DNA of 64,000 bases from CAXBDP01 sp041689935 (lineage in GTDB: Bacteria; Bacteroidota; Bacteroidia; Cytophagales; Cyclobacteriaceae), in NCBI GenBank assembly GCA_041689935.1, contig JBDNFI010000033.1, positions 3,797 through 67,796 of the forward strand. The letters run 5' to 3'. How positions within the stretch are numbered: position 1 is the stretch's first letter; each line of letters starts with the position of its first letter. A model generated the notes under the pieces. The model worked only from the letters and a program-made list of their open reading frames with translations. It ran no database searches and had not been told where the DNA came from. Position numbers and translations under genes: made by a program. Positions 1 to 7,863 of the stretch are shown piece by piece.

Positions 1-1
1 T

Positions 2-1471
2 CCACTAAGGACCGCCCATGATGTTCGCGAAACATTTAAGCGAATGGCCATGAATGATGAAGAAACCATGGCACTAACGGCGGGAGGACATACAGTAGGT
101 AAGGCACACGGAAACAGTGATCCATCAATTTTGGGGGAAAGTCCCGAAGGAGGCGAAATATATGATGCCGGTTTCGGATGGATGAACCCTACCCGCAAAG
201 GAAATGCTGAGGATACCGTAACCAGTGGGCTAGAAGGAGCATGGACAACTATTCCAGACAGATGGGATCACGCATATTTCCATTTATTATTGAACCACGA
301 ATGGGAGCTAAAGAAGAGCCCAGCCGGTGCTTGGCAATGGGAACCAATCAACATCAAAGAAGAAGACAAACCTTTTGATGCACACATTCCCAACGTACGC
401 AGAAATCCAATCATGACTGATGCGGATATGGCCATGAAAATGGATCCTGAGTACAGGAAAATCACGGAGCGTTTCGCTAAAGATCCAGCACACTTTGAAG
501 ATGTATTTGCTAGAGCTTGGTTTAAATTAACACACCGCGACTTAGGCCCAAAGAGCCGCTACCTGGGTGCAGATGTGCCAAAAGAAGATCTTATCTGGCA
601 AGACCCAATCCCAGCAGTCGATTACACACTTTCAACTGCTGAAATTGAAGATTTGAAAGCAAAACTATTGAACTGCGGCTTAACGAGTACTGAGCTTATC
701 AATACAGCATGGGACAGTGCAAGAACATTCCGTGGTTCTGATTTAAGAGGAGGTGCCAATGGCGCAAGAATCCGTCTTTCGCCACAGAAATTCTGGGAAG
801 GAAATGAACCACAGCGCCTTGAGAAGGTGATCAACAAGCTTACTGAAATTCAAGCAGGCTTAAGTAAGAAGGTGAGTATCGCTGATTTGATCGTCTTAGC
901 TGGAACAGCAGCTGTTGAAAAGGCAGCGCATGAAGCGAGTGTGAACGTGAACGTTCCGTTTGTACCCGGTAGAGGTGATGCAACAGCGGAAATGACGGAT
1001 GTAGAATCCTTTGACGTGCTTGAGCCTATTCATGATGGATTTAGAAACTGGCTGAAGAAGTCTTATTCGATAGAACCAGAAGAGCTTCTGTTGGATAGAG
1101 CGCAGCTTATGGGCTTAACTGCTATTGAGATGACAGCTTTGATAGGTGGTATGCGAGTGTTAGGGACTAATCATGGCGGCACAAAGCATGGAGTATTTAC
1201 GGATCGTGTAGGTGTGCTTAGCAATGACTTCTTTGTAAATATCACAGACATGAACTACACTTGGAAGCCAGCTGGAGAAAACGTATACAATATCGTGGAC
1301 AGAAAGAGTGGCCAAACGAAGTGGACAGCCACTAGAATAGATTTGGTATTTGGGTCAAACTCAATATTACGTTCTTATTGTGAGTTTTATGCGCAAGATA
1401 CTAATAAAGAAAAGTTCGTGAAGGACTTCGTAAATGCATGGACTAAAGTGATGAATGCAGATCGTTTTTAG
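2..1471 (+). CDS. katG: Catalase-peroxidase, 5'-truncated by the window edge
   Basis: This is the C-terminal two thirds of a bifunctional catalase-peroxidase, which removes hydrogen peroxide with a b-type heme. The frame is open from base 2, so the start lies outside the window; 489 codons are visible. Near the start, FKRMAMND carries the Met (first M, base 44) that in this family forms the Met-Tyr-Trp adduct. GGHTVGKAHG follows and contains the proximal heme-ligand His. The rest matches the second, heme-free peroxidase-like domain and ends in NAWTKVMNADRF, as expected for full-length KatG. A strong terminator follows. The ATG at 44 is internal, not the start. Confidence 0.97.
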   Translation, partial: PLRTAHDVRETFKRMAMNDEETMALTAGGHTVGKAHGNSDPSILGESPEGGEIYDAGFGWMNPTRKGNAEDTVTSGLEGAWTTIPDRWDHAYFHLLLNHEWELKKSPAGAWQWEPINIKEEDKPFDAHIPNVRRNPIMTDADMAMKMDPEYRKITERFAKDPAHFEDVFARAWFKLTHRDLGPKSRYLGADVPKEDLIWQDPIPAVDYTLSTAEIEDLKAKLLNCGLTSTELINTAWDSARTFRGSDLRGGANGARIRLSPQKFWEGNEPQRLEKVINKLTEIQAGLSKKVSIADLIVLAGTAAVEKAAHEASVNVNVPFVPGRGDATAEMTDVESFDVLEPIHDGFRNWLKKSYSIEPEELLLDRAQLMGLTAIEMTALIGGMRVLGTNHGGTKHGVFTDRVGVLSNDFFVNITDMNYTWKPAGENVYNIVDRKSGQTKWTATRIDLVFGSNSILRSYCEFYAQDTNKEKFVKDFVNAWTKVMNADRF

Positions 1472-1523
1472 TAGCATTAGTCATTGCAAACTATTATAAA
1501 TAGGCTGTAGGTCTGTTACTTTT

Positions 1524-1557
1524 AAACCGAGGGAAATTATTTTCCTCGGTTTTTTTT
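1524..1557 (+). terminator. Rho-independent terminator of katG
   Basis: A 9-bp perfect stem (AAACCGAGG / CCTCGGTTT) around an 11-nt AT-rich loop runs into a T tract. It lies about 50 bp after the katG stop codon. Confidence 0.9.
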
Positions 1558-1666
1558 ATGGATGCTAAGGATGGTATGGCCATTGCAAAAATTTGTCTTT
1601 ATGGGCAGGTAAATGGGGAAGTCACCGATTTGGAGACTATTTCGCACATTAATTTTTAAAAATGGC

Positions 1667-2347
1667 TTAAGCATTTTCCTTCTCATCTTCAGCTGCCAAC
1701 AGGCACTCTCCTTCAAACTCCAGAGTGGTAAATTCCTCGTCTTTCATCCAATACTCGGAAGTTGCCAAAGTGAAATTTGTCGCATCTTTTTTATTCAATT
1801 CCCATAAAACTGCCTCGGCTTCCACAAATTGCGTATCTGTGCTCATTTTTTCGGTAAACAATCTTTTAATGAGACTTCTATTTGAAAGGCCGTTGTTAAA
1901 GGACTTTAAAACAATTTCTTTCGTAATATCCTCCTCGTAGCCATCTTTAGAAAGAATAGTAAATTCTATAACAGTCGCTCTTGCATTTGGAAACTTCCCA
2001 TTGTAGGCCTTATAGAGCAATTGGTTGACGTTGAATAAGGTATAATGCAAGTCAATTTCTGGATACTCTTCACATACCTTGTCAATCAACATATCGTTAG
2101 AAATCTGAGCAATCTGACCTTCATTTAGCCGGTCAGAAAGTTTATAGCTTAATACAATCTCGGCAGCTTCATTTGGTTCAAAATCTGTAATGGCCATGTA
2201 GAGCATTTCCTTCAAATTTTCTGGCTTTATGGTATTTGCATCAGGAAAATTAAACTGCTCCAATAGATTGATGTAATCTTGATTCTGCCAATAGTTAGTA
2301 ATTTCTTCTACGGTTGTAAGGCTATTGATTGTGATATTAAATTTCAT
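1667..2347 (-). CDS. Hypothetical protein, 226 aa, acidic and soluble
   Basis: I do not recognise this protein. It begins MKFNITINSL, has no signal peptide or membrane segment, and is rich in Glu/Asp and Leu/Asn with likely alpha-helical stretches. The C-terminal tail is very acidic (EFEGECLLAAEDEKENA). It stands alone: katG converges on it and its upstream neighbour is about 235 bp away. The codon use looks like the rest of the window. The reading frame is long and free of lesions, so it is probably real. Confidence 0.7.
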   Translation of the reverse strand: MKFNITINSLTTVEEITNYWQNQDYINLLEQFNFPDANTIKPENLKEMLYMAITDFEPNEAAEIVLSYKLSDRLNEGQIAQISNDMLIDKVCEEYPEIDLHYTLFNVNQLLYKAYNGKFPNARATVIEFTILSKDGYEEDITKEIVLKSFNNGLSNRSLIKRLFTEKMSTDTQFVEAEAVLWELNKKDATNFTLATSEYWMKDEEFTTLEFEGECLLAAEDEKENA

Positions 2348-2583
2348 ATTTTTCGTTAATCCTAATTCTACCGACTCTCAAAGCTATTCGGTGTGTGCTC
2401 CTTTGGAATGTGAGGTCATCTTTCTAAGAGGTCAACGCCCTATCAGTACAACGAACCTCAGCTAGGCATGTTGGCGTTTTCTTTAGTCAAGTATAAAAAC
2501 CATAAATCTAGAATCCAACGCAAAATTTAATCACTGAACCACCCGCTTTCATTTTCCTCGCCCAATGCAACTTTGCAATTAGG

Positions 2584-2856
2584 CTAATTCCTTAAGAATA
2601 GTACTACCGCAGCAGCTAGAATAACTAGCAATGAATATAGATAAAGAGATTTTGGACTAAATTTTTCCTTCACCAAAAAGACCAAAGAAAATACTGGAAG
2701 AATAAATAGTGAAGCGATCATCGGCAGCCATAACATTTCGAATAGTGCACCGCTCACCGCAAAATGATAAACATCCACAAACTGTACCAAGCACCAGAAA
2801 ACTGCCGTTAGAATACTTAAACCAAAGACGATTTTAGATTTGTTGTTTGCTTTCAT
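2584..2856 (-). CDS. Small three-helix membrane protein
   Basis: This 90-aa protein is almost wholly hydrophobic. Three predicted transmembrane helices lie at about residues 9-30, 38-61 and 70-88, with a short basic N-terminus (MKANNKSK) and a basic loop (KEKFSPKS) before the last helix. No family was recognised. It has no operon partner, with gaps of 110 bp downstream and 236 bp upstream. The start ATG is preceded by AT-rich sequence without an SD motif, as usual here. Confidence 0.6.
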   Translation of the reverse strand: MKANNKSKIVFGLSILTAVFWCLVQFVDVYHFAVSGALFEMLWLPMIASLFILPVFSLVFLVKEKFSPKSLYLYSLLVILAAAVVLFLRN

Positions 2857-2966
2857 ATTATAGAATTCTTAGTTATGGTCTTCTTATTTCGAAGGAATGT
2901 TATGTGCCAAAACCAATTTATAGGCACGTTAAAAAAGGTTATCAATTTTGAAATTACATCTTATGA

Positions 2967-3784
2967 TTAAGTATTGTTATATCCATAAAAGGCTAAATAC
3001 TCATGGTATTCATATGCTAAGCTTAGCGAATTCACTTTTCCATTCATCCATTGACTTTGGTACACGTGAACAATAGGGTCTATACTTCCATGAAATAGGA
3101 TGGTGGGTTGGCTATTGGAAAAAATATTCCAATATGAACTTACACTTTCATACACCACATCATCCCAAGGCTGCCCCGCATATTCTGCTAAAATATCGAC
3201 CACTGAGCCTCCTAAGCAAATATTTGTGCTATTGTACCATGTCCAACCCTTGCTTGCGGTTGAGCCAAAAATACTCGCCACACAATTGATATTATCATGG
3301 TCATTGTATTTATGCGCATAAATCATGGCAAGTTGACCGCCAGCACTAGCTCCATTCATACCCATTTCTGATGATATTTGATATTCATTTAACTTGGCTA
3401 ATACATCTCCAATCGCCATATTGATATCATCCATTATTTCATCATGATGATTGGCATCGGCATTAATGCCAATCGGTAGTTCATATTTACGATAGCAATA
3501 TTCTTTCATCTACTTTTGATTAGGTTAATATACTGGTTGAAATCTTCTTTTTGTCTTGCTTTCCACGCTCCACCATGTATAATTAGAATAACGGGCGTGT
3601 TAACATCCCGCCCTGCCGGCAAATGAATATCATATTTCTGCCTTCGATGGTTTCCATAACTAACGTCAGTAATCGTAATGTCAGTTAAATTACTATTACC
3701 TGGAGGATCAATGGTGGTTGATCCTTCTTCAGTACAAGAGCAGAGTACAATAATAGACAGTAGAATATAAATTGCTTTATTCAT
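2967..3784 (-). pseudogene. Decayed alpha/beta-hydrolase (esterase) lipoprotein
   Basis: Two overlapping frames are pieces of one secreted esterase. The first (3506-3784) has a lipoprotein signal ending in LSIIVLCSC and the oxyanion motif IIHGGAW. It stops at TGA (3506-3508). Past that stop the same frame continues with KNIAIVNMNYRLA, which is family-like, so the TGA probably replaced a Trp codon. Reading must then shift frame near 3464-3475 into NADANHHDEIMDDIN, followed by the nucleophile elbow GASAGGQLA and the acid region HGSIDPIVHV. The C-terminus reads YLAFYGYNNT where a catalytic His-Gly would be expected, a possible third lesion. At least two lesions make it inactive. Confidence 0.85.
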
Positions 3785-3990
3785 AAGATTATTTCAAGGG
3801 TGAGCGTAGTAATAGAACGTACAGCTGATATAATGAACGTACAATAGATCTAAATTTTAGTTGAGCCAGTTTTTTTATTTATTGTTTCCCAAAAGTACTT
3901 TTTAAGTTAGTTAATTTATTGATAATGTTCTATTTATGAGTTCGATTTATAATTAGGTGAGTTTCAGTATTTGAATATAGCCAGTAAATA

Positions 3991-4022
3991 TGCAACAAAA
4001 AAACAGACAATATATTAAGCAC
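3991..4022 (+). repeat. IS3 element, left terminal inverted repeat
   Basis: Starts TGCAACA and ends TTAAGCAC; it overlaps the last codons of orfB. It matches the reverse complement of 5206-5237 at 21 of 32 positions. Confidence 0.65.
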
Positions 4023-4872
4023 AATTTTCATAATTGACAATTCCGTATTGTTCAGGTGTTTTATATCCTAAATAGGAATGGATTCTTTTGCGATTATACC
4101 ATATTTCAATAAACTCAAACACCTCATTTTTCGCATGTAAAATGCTATTATAGTCGATATGATGGATCATTTCTGATTTCAATATCTTAAAGAAATTTTC
4201 GGCTACTGCATTATCCCAACAGTTCCCTTTCCTGCTCATGCTGCTTAGAATTCCATATTTTTTGATCTCCTTTTTACATTCATGACTCGCATATTGCACC
4301 CCTCTATCTGAATGAAATAGCACCTCATATGTTGGCCTATTTCTGATTGCCATACGCCATGCTGCCAATACGGTTTGGGTTGTAGTCATGGTGGTGCTTA
4401 ATGCCCAACCAATTACTTTTCTATCAAACAAATCCAAAACAATGGTGAGATATAACCACCCCTGTTTTGTAGGGATATAGGTAATATCAGATACCCACTT
4501 TTGTCCAGGTCTATTTGCCGAAAAATCTTTATCAAGATGGTTTTCTGCCACTGGAAATGAATGGTTTGAATCTGTAGTAGCACATCTATACTTCTTTTTG
4601 ATTATGCTCCTAAGACCTTCACTACGCATCATTCTAGCCACCCTTGGTCGAGATATGGAATATCCTAAACTGGTTAATTCTTCTGTTATTTTGATACTTC
4701 CATATCTACTCTTACTACCCTTGTAAATAGCTCCTATGATCGTTTTTAGTTGATTTGATTCTATTTCCCGTTTTGATGGCTTTCGATCTAACCAATCATA
4801 ATAACCACTCCTGCTTACTTTGAATACCTTACACATCCTCTCAACGACATATTTTGATTCATTCTCGCTCAT
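4015..4872 (-). CDS. IS3-family transposase OrfB (DDE catalytic subunit)
   Basis: This 285-aa protein is the catalytic half of an IS3-family transposase. An HTH_21-like N-terminal region (VFKVSRSGYYDWLDRKPS, about residues 17-34) precedes an rve integrase core. The DDE residues are D129 (WVSDITYIPT), D189 (FHSDRGVQYAS) and E225 (DNAVAENFF), with K232 (ILKSE) at the usual spacing. The start ATG overlaps the expected orfA TGA as ATGA, which suggests translational coupling. The frame itself is intact, so the protein could act in trans if translated. Confidence 0.95.
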   Translation of the reverse strand: MSENESKYVVERMCKVFKVSRSGYYDWLDRKPSKREIESNQLKTIIGAIYKGSKSRYGSIKITEELTSLGYSISRPRVARMMRSEGLRSIIKKKYRCATTDSNHSFPVAENHLDKDFSANRPGQKWVSDITYIPTKQGWLYLTIVLDLFDRKVIGWALSTTMTTTQTVLAAWRMAIRNRPTYEVLFHSDRGVQYASHECKKEIKKYGILSSMSRKGNCWDNAVAENFFKILKSEMIHHIDYNSILHAKNEVFEFIEIWYNRKRIHSYLGYKTPEQYGIVNYENCA

Positions 4873-5183
4873 GAATTTGAATATTTGCCGTCTCCCTTAG
4901 AGAAGATGCGTACTGCCTTTTTTAAGATGTCCCTTTCTTCTTAAGCGTCTTTAAGCTCTTTTTTAAGGCGGACTATCTCTTTCTGCTCTGTGGTTAAATT
5001 AGCATTCCCATGACCTGTAAAACTCGCTTCACTAAACTGTTTATACTCTCTTTGCCAACGACGAACTAGCTCGTCACGAATACCCAATTCATCGGAAACT
5101 GTTTGAGTTGACTTACCTGTCAAACATAAATTAACAGCCATCATTTTAAACTCCTTATCGAAGCTTCTTCTTTCTCTTTTCAT
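4869..5183 (-). pseudogene. IS3-family OrfA (HTH subunit), truncated by a nonsense codon
   Basis: OrfA supplies the DNA-binding helix-turn-helix of IS3 transposases. Residues 1-80 (from MKRERRSFDKEFK, with the HTH around KSTQTVSDELGIRDELVRRW) are intact. A TAA at 4941-4943 then stops translation. The same frame continues for 23 more family-like codons (EERDILKKAVRIFSKGDGK and on) to a TGA that overlaps the orfB start. The canonical A AAA AAG slip heptamer (4917-4923) lies beyond the premature stop. A -1 shift there would meet TAA at 4897-4899. Confidence 0.85.
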
Positions 5184-5205
5184 AATCAGTAAATTTAAAC
5201 ATTAC

Positions 5206-5237
5206 GTGCTTAACTTACTGTCCAGTCAAATGTAGCA
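5206..5237 (+). repeat. IS3 element, right terminal inverted repeat
   Basis: Read on the minus strand it starts TGCTACA and ends TTAAGCAC, lying 22 bp upstream of the orfA start codon. It is the partner of 3991-4022. Confidence 0.7.
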
Positions 5238-5420
5238 GGTCCAATTTGTTTCAATATCCTTTTAACAAATCTGTGATTTCCTTCCAGAACGAGCAGGATT
5301 GGTGGAGAAAGAGGAGGAGTATTTGCGGAGCAGTTGTGCCGATTTTTATGGTATCTGAAAAGGGCCATTGGAGTTGGAATTAATTTAGGGGTATCGGATG
5401 GAAGGTCCTCTTTATTTATA

Positions 5421-5448
5421 ATTCGACATTGCAAATGTCGAATAGGGG
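5421..5448. repeat. REP-like hairpin repeat, copy 1
   Basis: A near-perfect palindrome (ATTCGACATT-GCA-AATGTCGAAT, 10-bp arms) is followed by AGGGG. A copy matching at 25 of 27 positions lies at 6995-7021, and a relative at 15520-15545. It sits about 40 bp beyond the higA stop codon, so it could also serve as a 3' hairpin for that transcript. The rest of 5238-5487 holds nothing I recognise. Confidence 0.75.
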
Positions 5449-5487
5449 TTTTTTGAGTATTAAATTAACTGTTTTCATTATAATACC

Positions 5488-6606
5488 TTAATTAAACAAA
5501 TCAATTTTTTGTCTGAAACCATTGCCAATATGAAAAGGAATGAGTGTTAAATGTTGCAGCCTTCCAATGATAATACCTGCATGAGTTCTAAATTTTTCAG
5601 AAAATTTATGTATCATTTCTTCGGTTAATGGTGCAGCATCAATTATTTGTTGCAATTCATTTTTTGTCAATAATATTTTAGCTGCAAAAGCATTGGCTTC
5701 TTCTTCTTTTGCTTGGTCTATTTCGGTGCCTTCCACATTTTCTAAGAAAATATCTTTTTTTCCGTGCAAAATTATATGTGCTGCTTCATGGAAAAAAGTA
5801 AACCAAAAATGGTCGTTGGTTCTAAACCTGCCTGATAATTGAATAATGGGTTTGTTATGAAACCAGCGTACTGCGCCACTAATAGGGGCTCTAGGTAAAT
5901 TTTGAGTAAATACAACTGCTACGCCACACTTCGCACAACTCTTTTGTAACTGTTGGGCAAAATCATCGGGCATTAAAAAAGCCAGTTCTTTGATTTCATA
6001 TAAAGCATCTTTGAACTTCTTTTTATCAAATTCAGCAATTTCAATTTCCTTGGCTTGTATTTCTCCTTTACGCAACCATGCAGATATAGCATGAGGACTT
6101 TGTGTATGAGCCAATGATATTTTGAAAGCAACAGAAACTTCTTCGTCCACATATATTCGTTCCCATTCGTCCGTTGATGCTATACTAAAAAATCTTAATA
6201 GGTTGTCAACCAAAACATGTTTCTCTTTTGTGTCAGGGAGCCAAGCAAATTTTCGCATTTCATTTATGGGAAATGAACTCAACCAGTCTTTTTTCTTTTC
6301 AAATTTTTCTTGTTGATCCAATTCGAACAGTTCTTTGCGGTACGATTTTTCACTGTTTAACCAAAAGCTTGCAGGAATGCCCAAAACTTTATCTAATTGA
6401 AAAGCAGTTGCCGTTGTAATTGGCTCTCTTCCTTTGATGATGTCGTTAACTTTCTCTTTGGGTCTTCCCATTCTTTCGGCAAGTTCAGCTTGGCTCATGC
6501 CAATAAAATCAAGGTGCTCCTGTATTGTGTCGCCAGGAGGGAATAGTAAAGATTTTGCTATTTCAAGTGCCGTTGCCATGTCGTTTGTTTTAGTGGTAGT
6601 CTTCAA
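5488..6606 (-). CDS. higA: HigA-like antitoxin with ImmA/IrrE-type metallopeptidase domain
   Basis: This 372-aa protein joins an XRE/HigA-type helix-turn-helix (about residues 27-80, with MSQAELAERMGRPKEKVNDI) to an ImmA/IrrE zinc-peptidase domain. The zinc motif is HEAAH (H273-E274-H277), with a likely third ligand in KEEEANAFAAKILL. In related modules the HTH binds the operon promoter and represses the toxin. The peptidase part suggests regulated proteolysis, but that is inference. It follows the HigB-like gene: the ATG at 6606 overlaps toxin codons by 17 nt, while a second ATG at 6579 would leave a 10-nt gap, so the start is uncertain. Confidence 0.88.
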   Translation of the reverse strand: MKTTTKTNDMATALEIAKSLLFPPGDTIQEHLDFIGMSQAELAERMGRPKEKVNDIIKGREPITTATAFQLDKVLGIPASFWLNSEKSYRKELFELDQQEKFEKKKDWLSSFPINEMRKFAWLPDTKEKHVLVDNLLRFFSIASTDEWERIYVDEEVSVAFKISLAHTQSPHAISAWLRKGEIQAKEIEIAEFDKKKFKDALYEIKELAFLMPDDFAQQLQKSCAKCGVAVVFTQNLPRAPISGAVRWFHNKPIIQLSGRFRTNDHFWFTFFHEAAHIILHGKKDIFLENVEGTEIDQAKEEEANAFAAKILLTKNELQQIIDAAPLTEEMIHKFSEKFRTHAGIIIGRLQHLTLIPFHIGNGFRQKIDLFN

Positions 6607-6922
6607 TTGCGTTCATCTGAATTTTTGTGACATTTTCCCAGTTTAAACCGCCGTCGTCTTTTCTGGGGATTGGGTTGTGATTTGGCTCAAAAATCATTCG
6701 GTAGTTGCCTGAAACGTCCACCGCTATTTCTCCTTTGCGTTCTCTAGTGAGTTCGTGGCATCGTGCTGCCGGAATGGTTCCCATAATCGCTAAATTGTCT
6801 GCATCTGTTAAGTTTTTAAGTCGCATTTTAATTTTTACAGCCAACTGCCCAAAGGATTTTGCCATCTCTCTTGGGTCGGTTAATTGCTTTTCAAGTTTTC
6901 TGCTCTTGTAACTTAATTCCAC
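6590..6922 (-). CDS. higB: RelE/HigB-type toxin
   Basis: This 110-aa protein has the size and pattern of HigB/RelE-superfamily mRNA interferases, which cleave mRNA on the ribosome. Typical segments are KSRKLEKQLTD near the N-terminus, AARCHELTRERKGEIAVDV in the middle and GNYRMIFEP, the conserved beta strand of the fold. The toxin comes first and the HTH antitoxin second, the order typical of higBA. The pair lies between two direct copies of a hairpin repeat (5421-5448, 6995-7021), which suggests a movable cassette. Confidence 0.88.
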   Translation of the reverse strand: MELSYKSRKLEKQLTDPREMAKSFGQLAVKIKMRLKNLTDADNLAIMGTIPAARCHELTRERKGEIAVDVSGNYRMIFEPNHNPIPRKDDGGLNWENVTKIQMNAIEDYH

Positions 6923-6994
6923 CTCAAAGGTAATTATTATTAACGAAAAAGGTTAACAAAAATAGTTAATAATTTTAAACTACCAAAACAATCG

Positions 6995-7021
6995 TTCGAC
7001 ATCGCAAATGTCTAATAGGGG
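6995..7021. repeat. REP-like hairpin repeat, copy 2
   Basis: Core TTCGACATCGCAAATGTC followed by TAATAGGGG; 25 of 27 positions match copy 1 in the same orientation. It lies 15 bp beyond the stop codon of the nuclease gene and 73 bp upstream of the HigB start. Confidence 0.75.
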
Positions 7022-7035
7022 GTTAGCAACTGGCT

Positions 7036-7821
7036 TTATTTACTCAATGCTTTTAAAATCCGTTCTTCGTTAATCACTATATCTCTAAATAATACGTGTG
7101 GAAATTCTCCATATTTCGAAGTTTTAAATGCTTCGTAAATTTTTGAAAGGGCTGAAGCTGTCAATAATGAGAGATTCATTTCTGTATCCATTTCACAATC
7201 ATAAACAAAATCGTCACTAAACTCTGGCGCTACAAGCAAGATTTTTACTATGCGTAAGTTGTTTTTTAATGCTAAATTTTGATATGATTTGAGTTGTCTT
7301 GAAACGGAGCTAAATTTGTTGTAGCCTTTTTCCTTACTAGTTTTACATTCTACAATGATAATTTCATTATTACCTAAATTCAAAAAAATATCTATCATAT
7401 CTTTTTGTGTATTTAGCTGATTTTTAAACTTCTCATCTATATTAAATCCTAACCCTTTAAAAATGGTTTTTGTCAATTCCTCGAACTTAAGCCCAAGTTC
7501 ACCTTCTTTTATTATAATTCCGTTTTCCTTTAATAGATTCAAATTCCGGTAAGCTACATTTTCATAATTTTCTAGGTAAAGATTTTCAACATCCTTATAA
7601 TGATCTAAAATGTTTAAAGTATCGTCACCACGCTGTTTGATTCCATTGTCTTTAATGAATTTTGAAAAGTCAGATTTTTCAATTAAATCCAAAACATCTC
7701 GTGGTTTTATATTATAATCTAATAAGTAACTTGCGGTTAAAACAAACTCATCTTGTAGTTCAAATTGTTCTTTTAAGTCCTTATTTAGATTTGGTAAGGA
7801 AACATTTAACTCGGTTAGCAT
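7036..7821 (-). CDS. PD-(D/E)xK nuclease-like protein
   Basis: Residues about 110-200 match the restriction-endonuclease-like fold. A helix with E114/E115 (LKFEELTKTIFKGLGF) is followed by D144 (DMIDIFLNL) and the E158-x-K160 pair (EIIIVECKTS), then a helix with Q (SVSRQLKSYQ). This is the metal-binding active site of Mrr-like and Holliday-junction-type nucleases. The N-terminal 100 residues are helical and unassigned. The gene follows a 338-aa helical protein in the same frame, 42 nt downstream, next to a toxin-antitoxin pair. A defence role is plausible but inferred; no methylase is nearby. Confidence 0.72.
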   Translation of the reverse strand: MLTELNVSLPNLNKDLKEQFELQDEFVLTASYLLDYNIKPRDVLDLIEKSDFSKFIKDNGIKQRGDDTLNILDHYKDVENLYLENYENVAYRNLNLLKENGIIIKEGELGLKFEELTKTIFKGLGFNIDEKFKNQLNTQKDMIDIFLNLGNNEIIIVECKTSKEKGYNKFSSVSRQLKSYQNLALKNNLRIVKILLVAPEFSDDFVYDCEMDTEMNLSLLTASALSKIYEAFKTSKYGEFPHVLFRDIVINEERILKALSK

Positions 7822-7863
7822 TTTGTCAAAGCCATCAAGTGAAATTCCTACCTTTTCGTCTTT

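Larger units (their letters stand above)
3991..5237 (-). mobile_element. IS3-family insertion sequence, 1247 bp, probably inactive
   Basis: The element carries orfA and orfB on the minus strand between imperfect terminal inverted repeats (3991-4022 and 5206-5237, 21 of 32 positions matching). Both ends begin with TGC and share GACA and TTAAGCAC. The 3-bp flanks (ATA and GGT) do not match, so no target duplication is visible. A possible outer extension of the right end runs to 5243. The right inverted repeat resembles that of IS3 itself, including a TGGACA core. orfA has an in-frame stop, and the orfB frame is closed just after the slip site, so this copy is unlikely to make a fused transposase. 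Confidence 0.88.

Noticed and set aside
4917..4923. IS3 slip heptamer as evidence for an OrfAB fusion transposase
   Set aside because: The orfA frame is already stopped upstream, and the -1 frame meets TAA within seven codons.
5210..5434. A 74-aa minus-strand frame across the right end of the IS element
   Set aside because: It runs through the terminal inverted repeat, is rich in Pro/Arg/His without family likeness, and has no start context.
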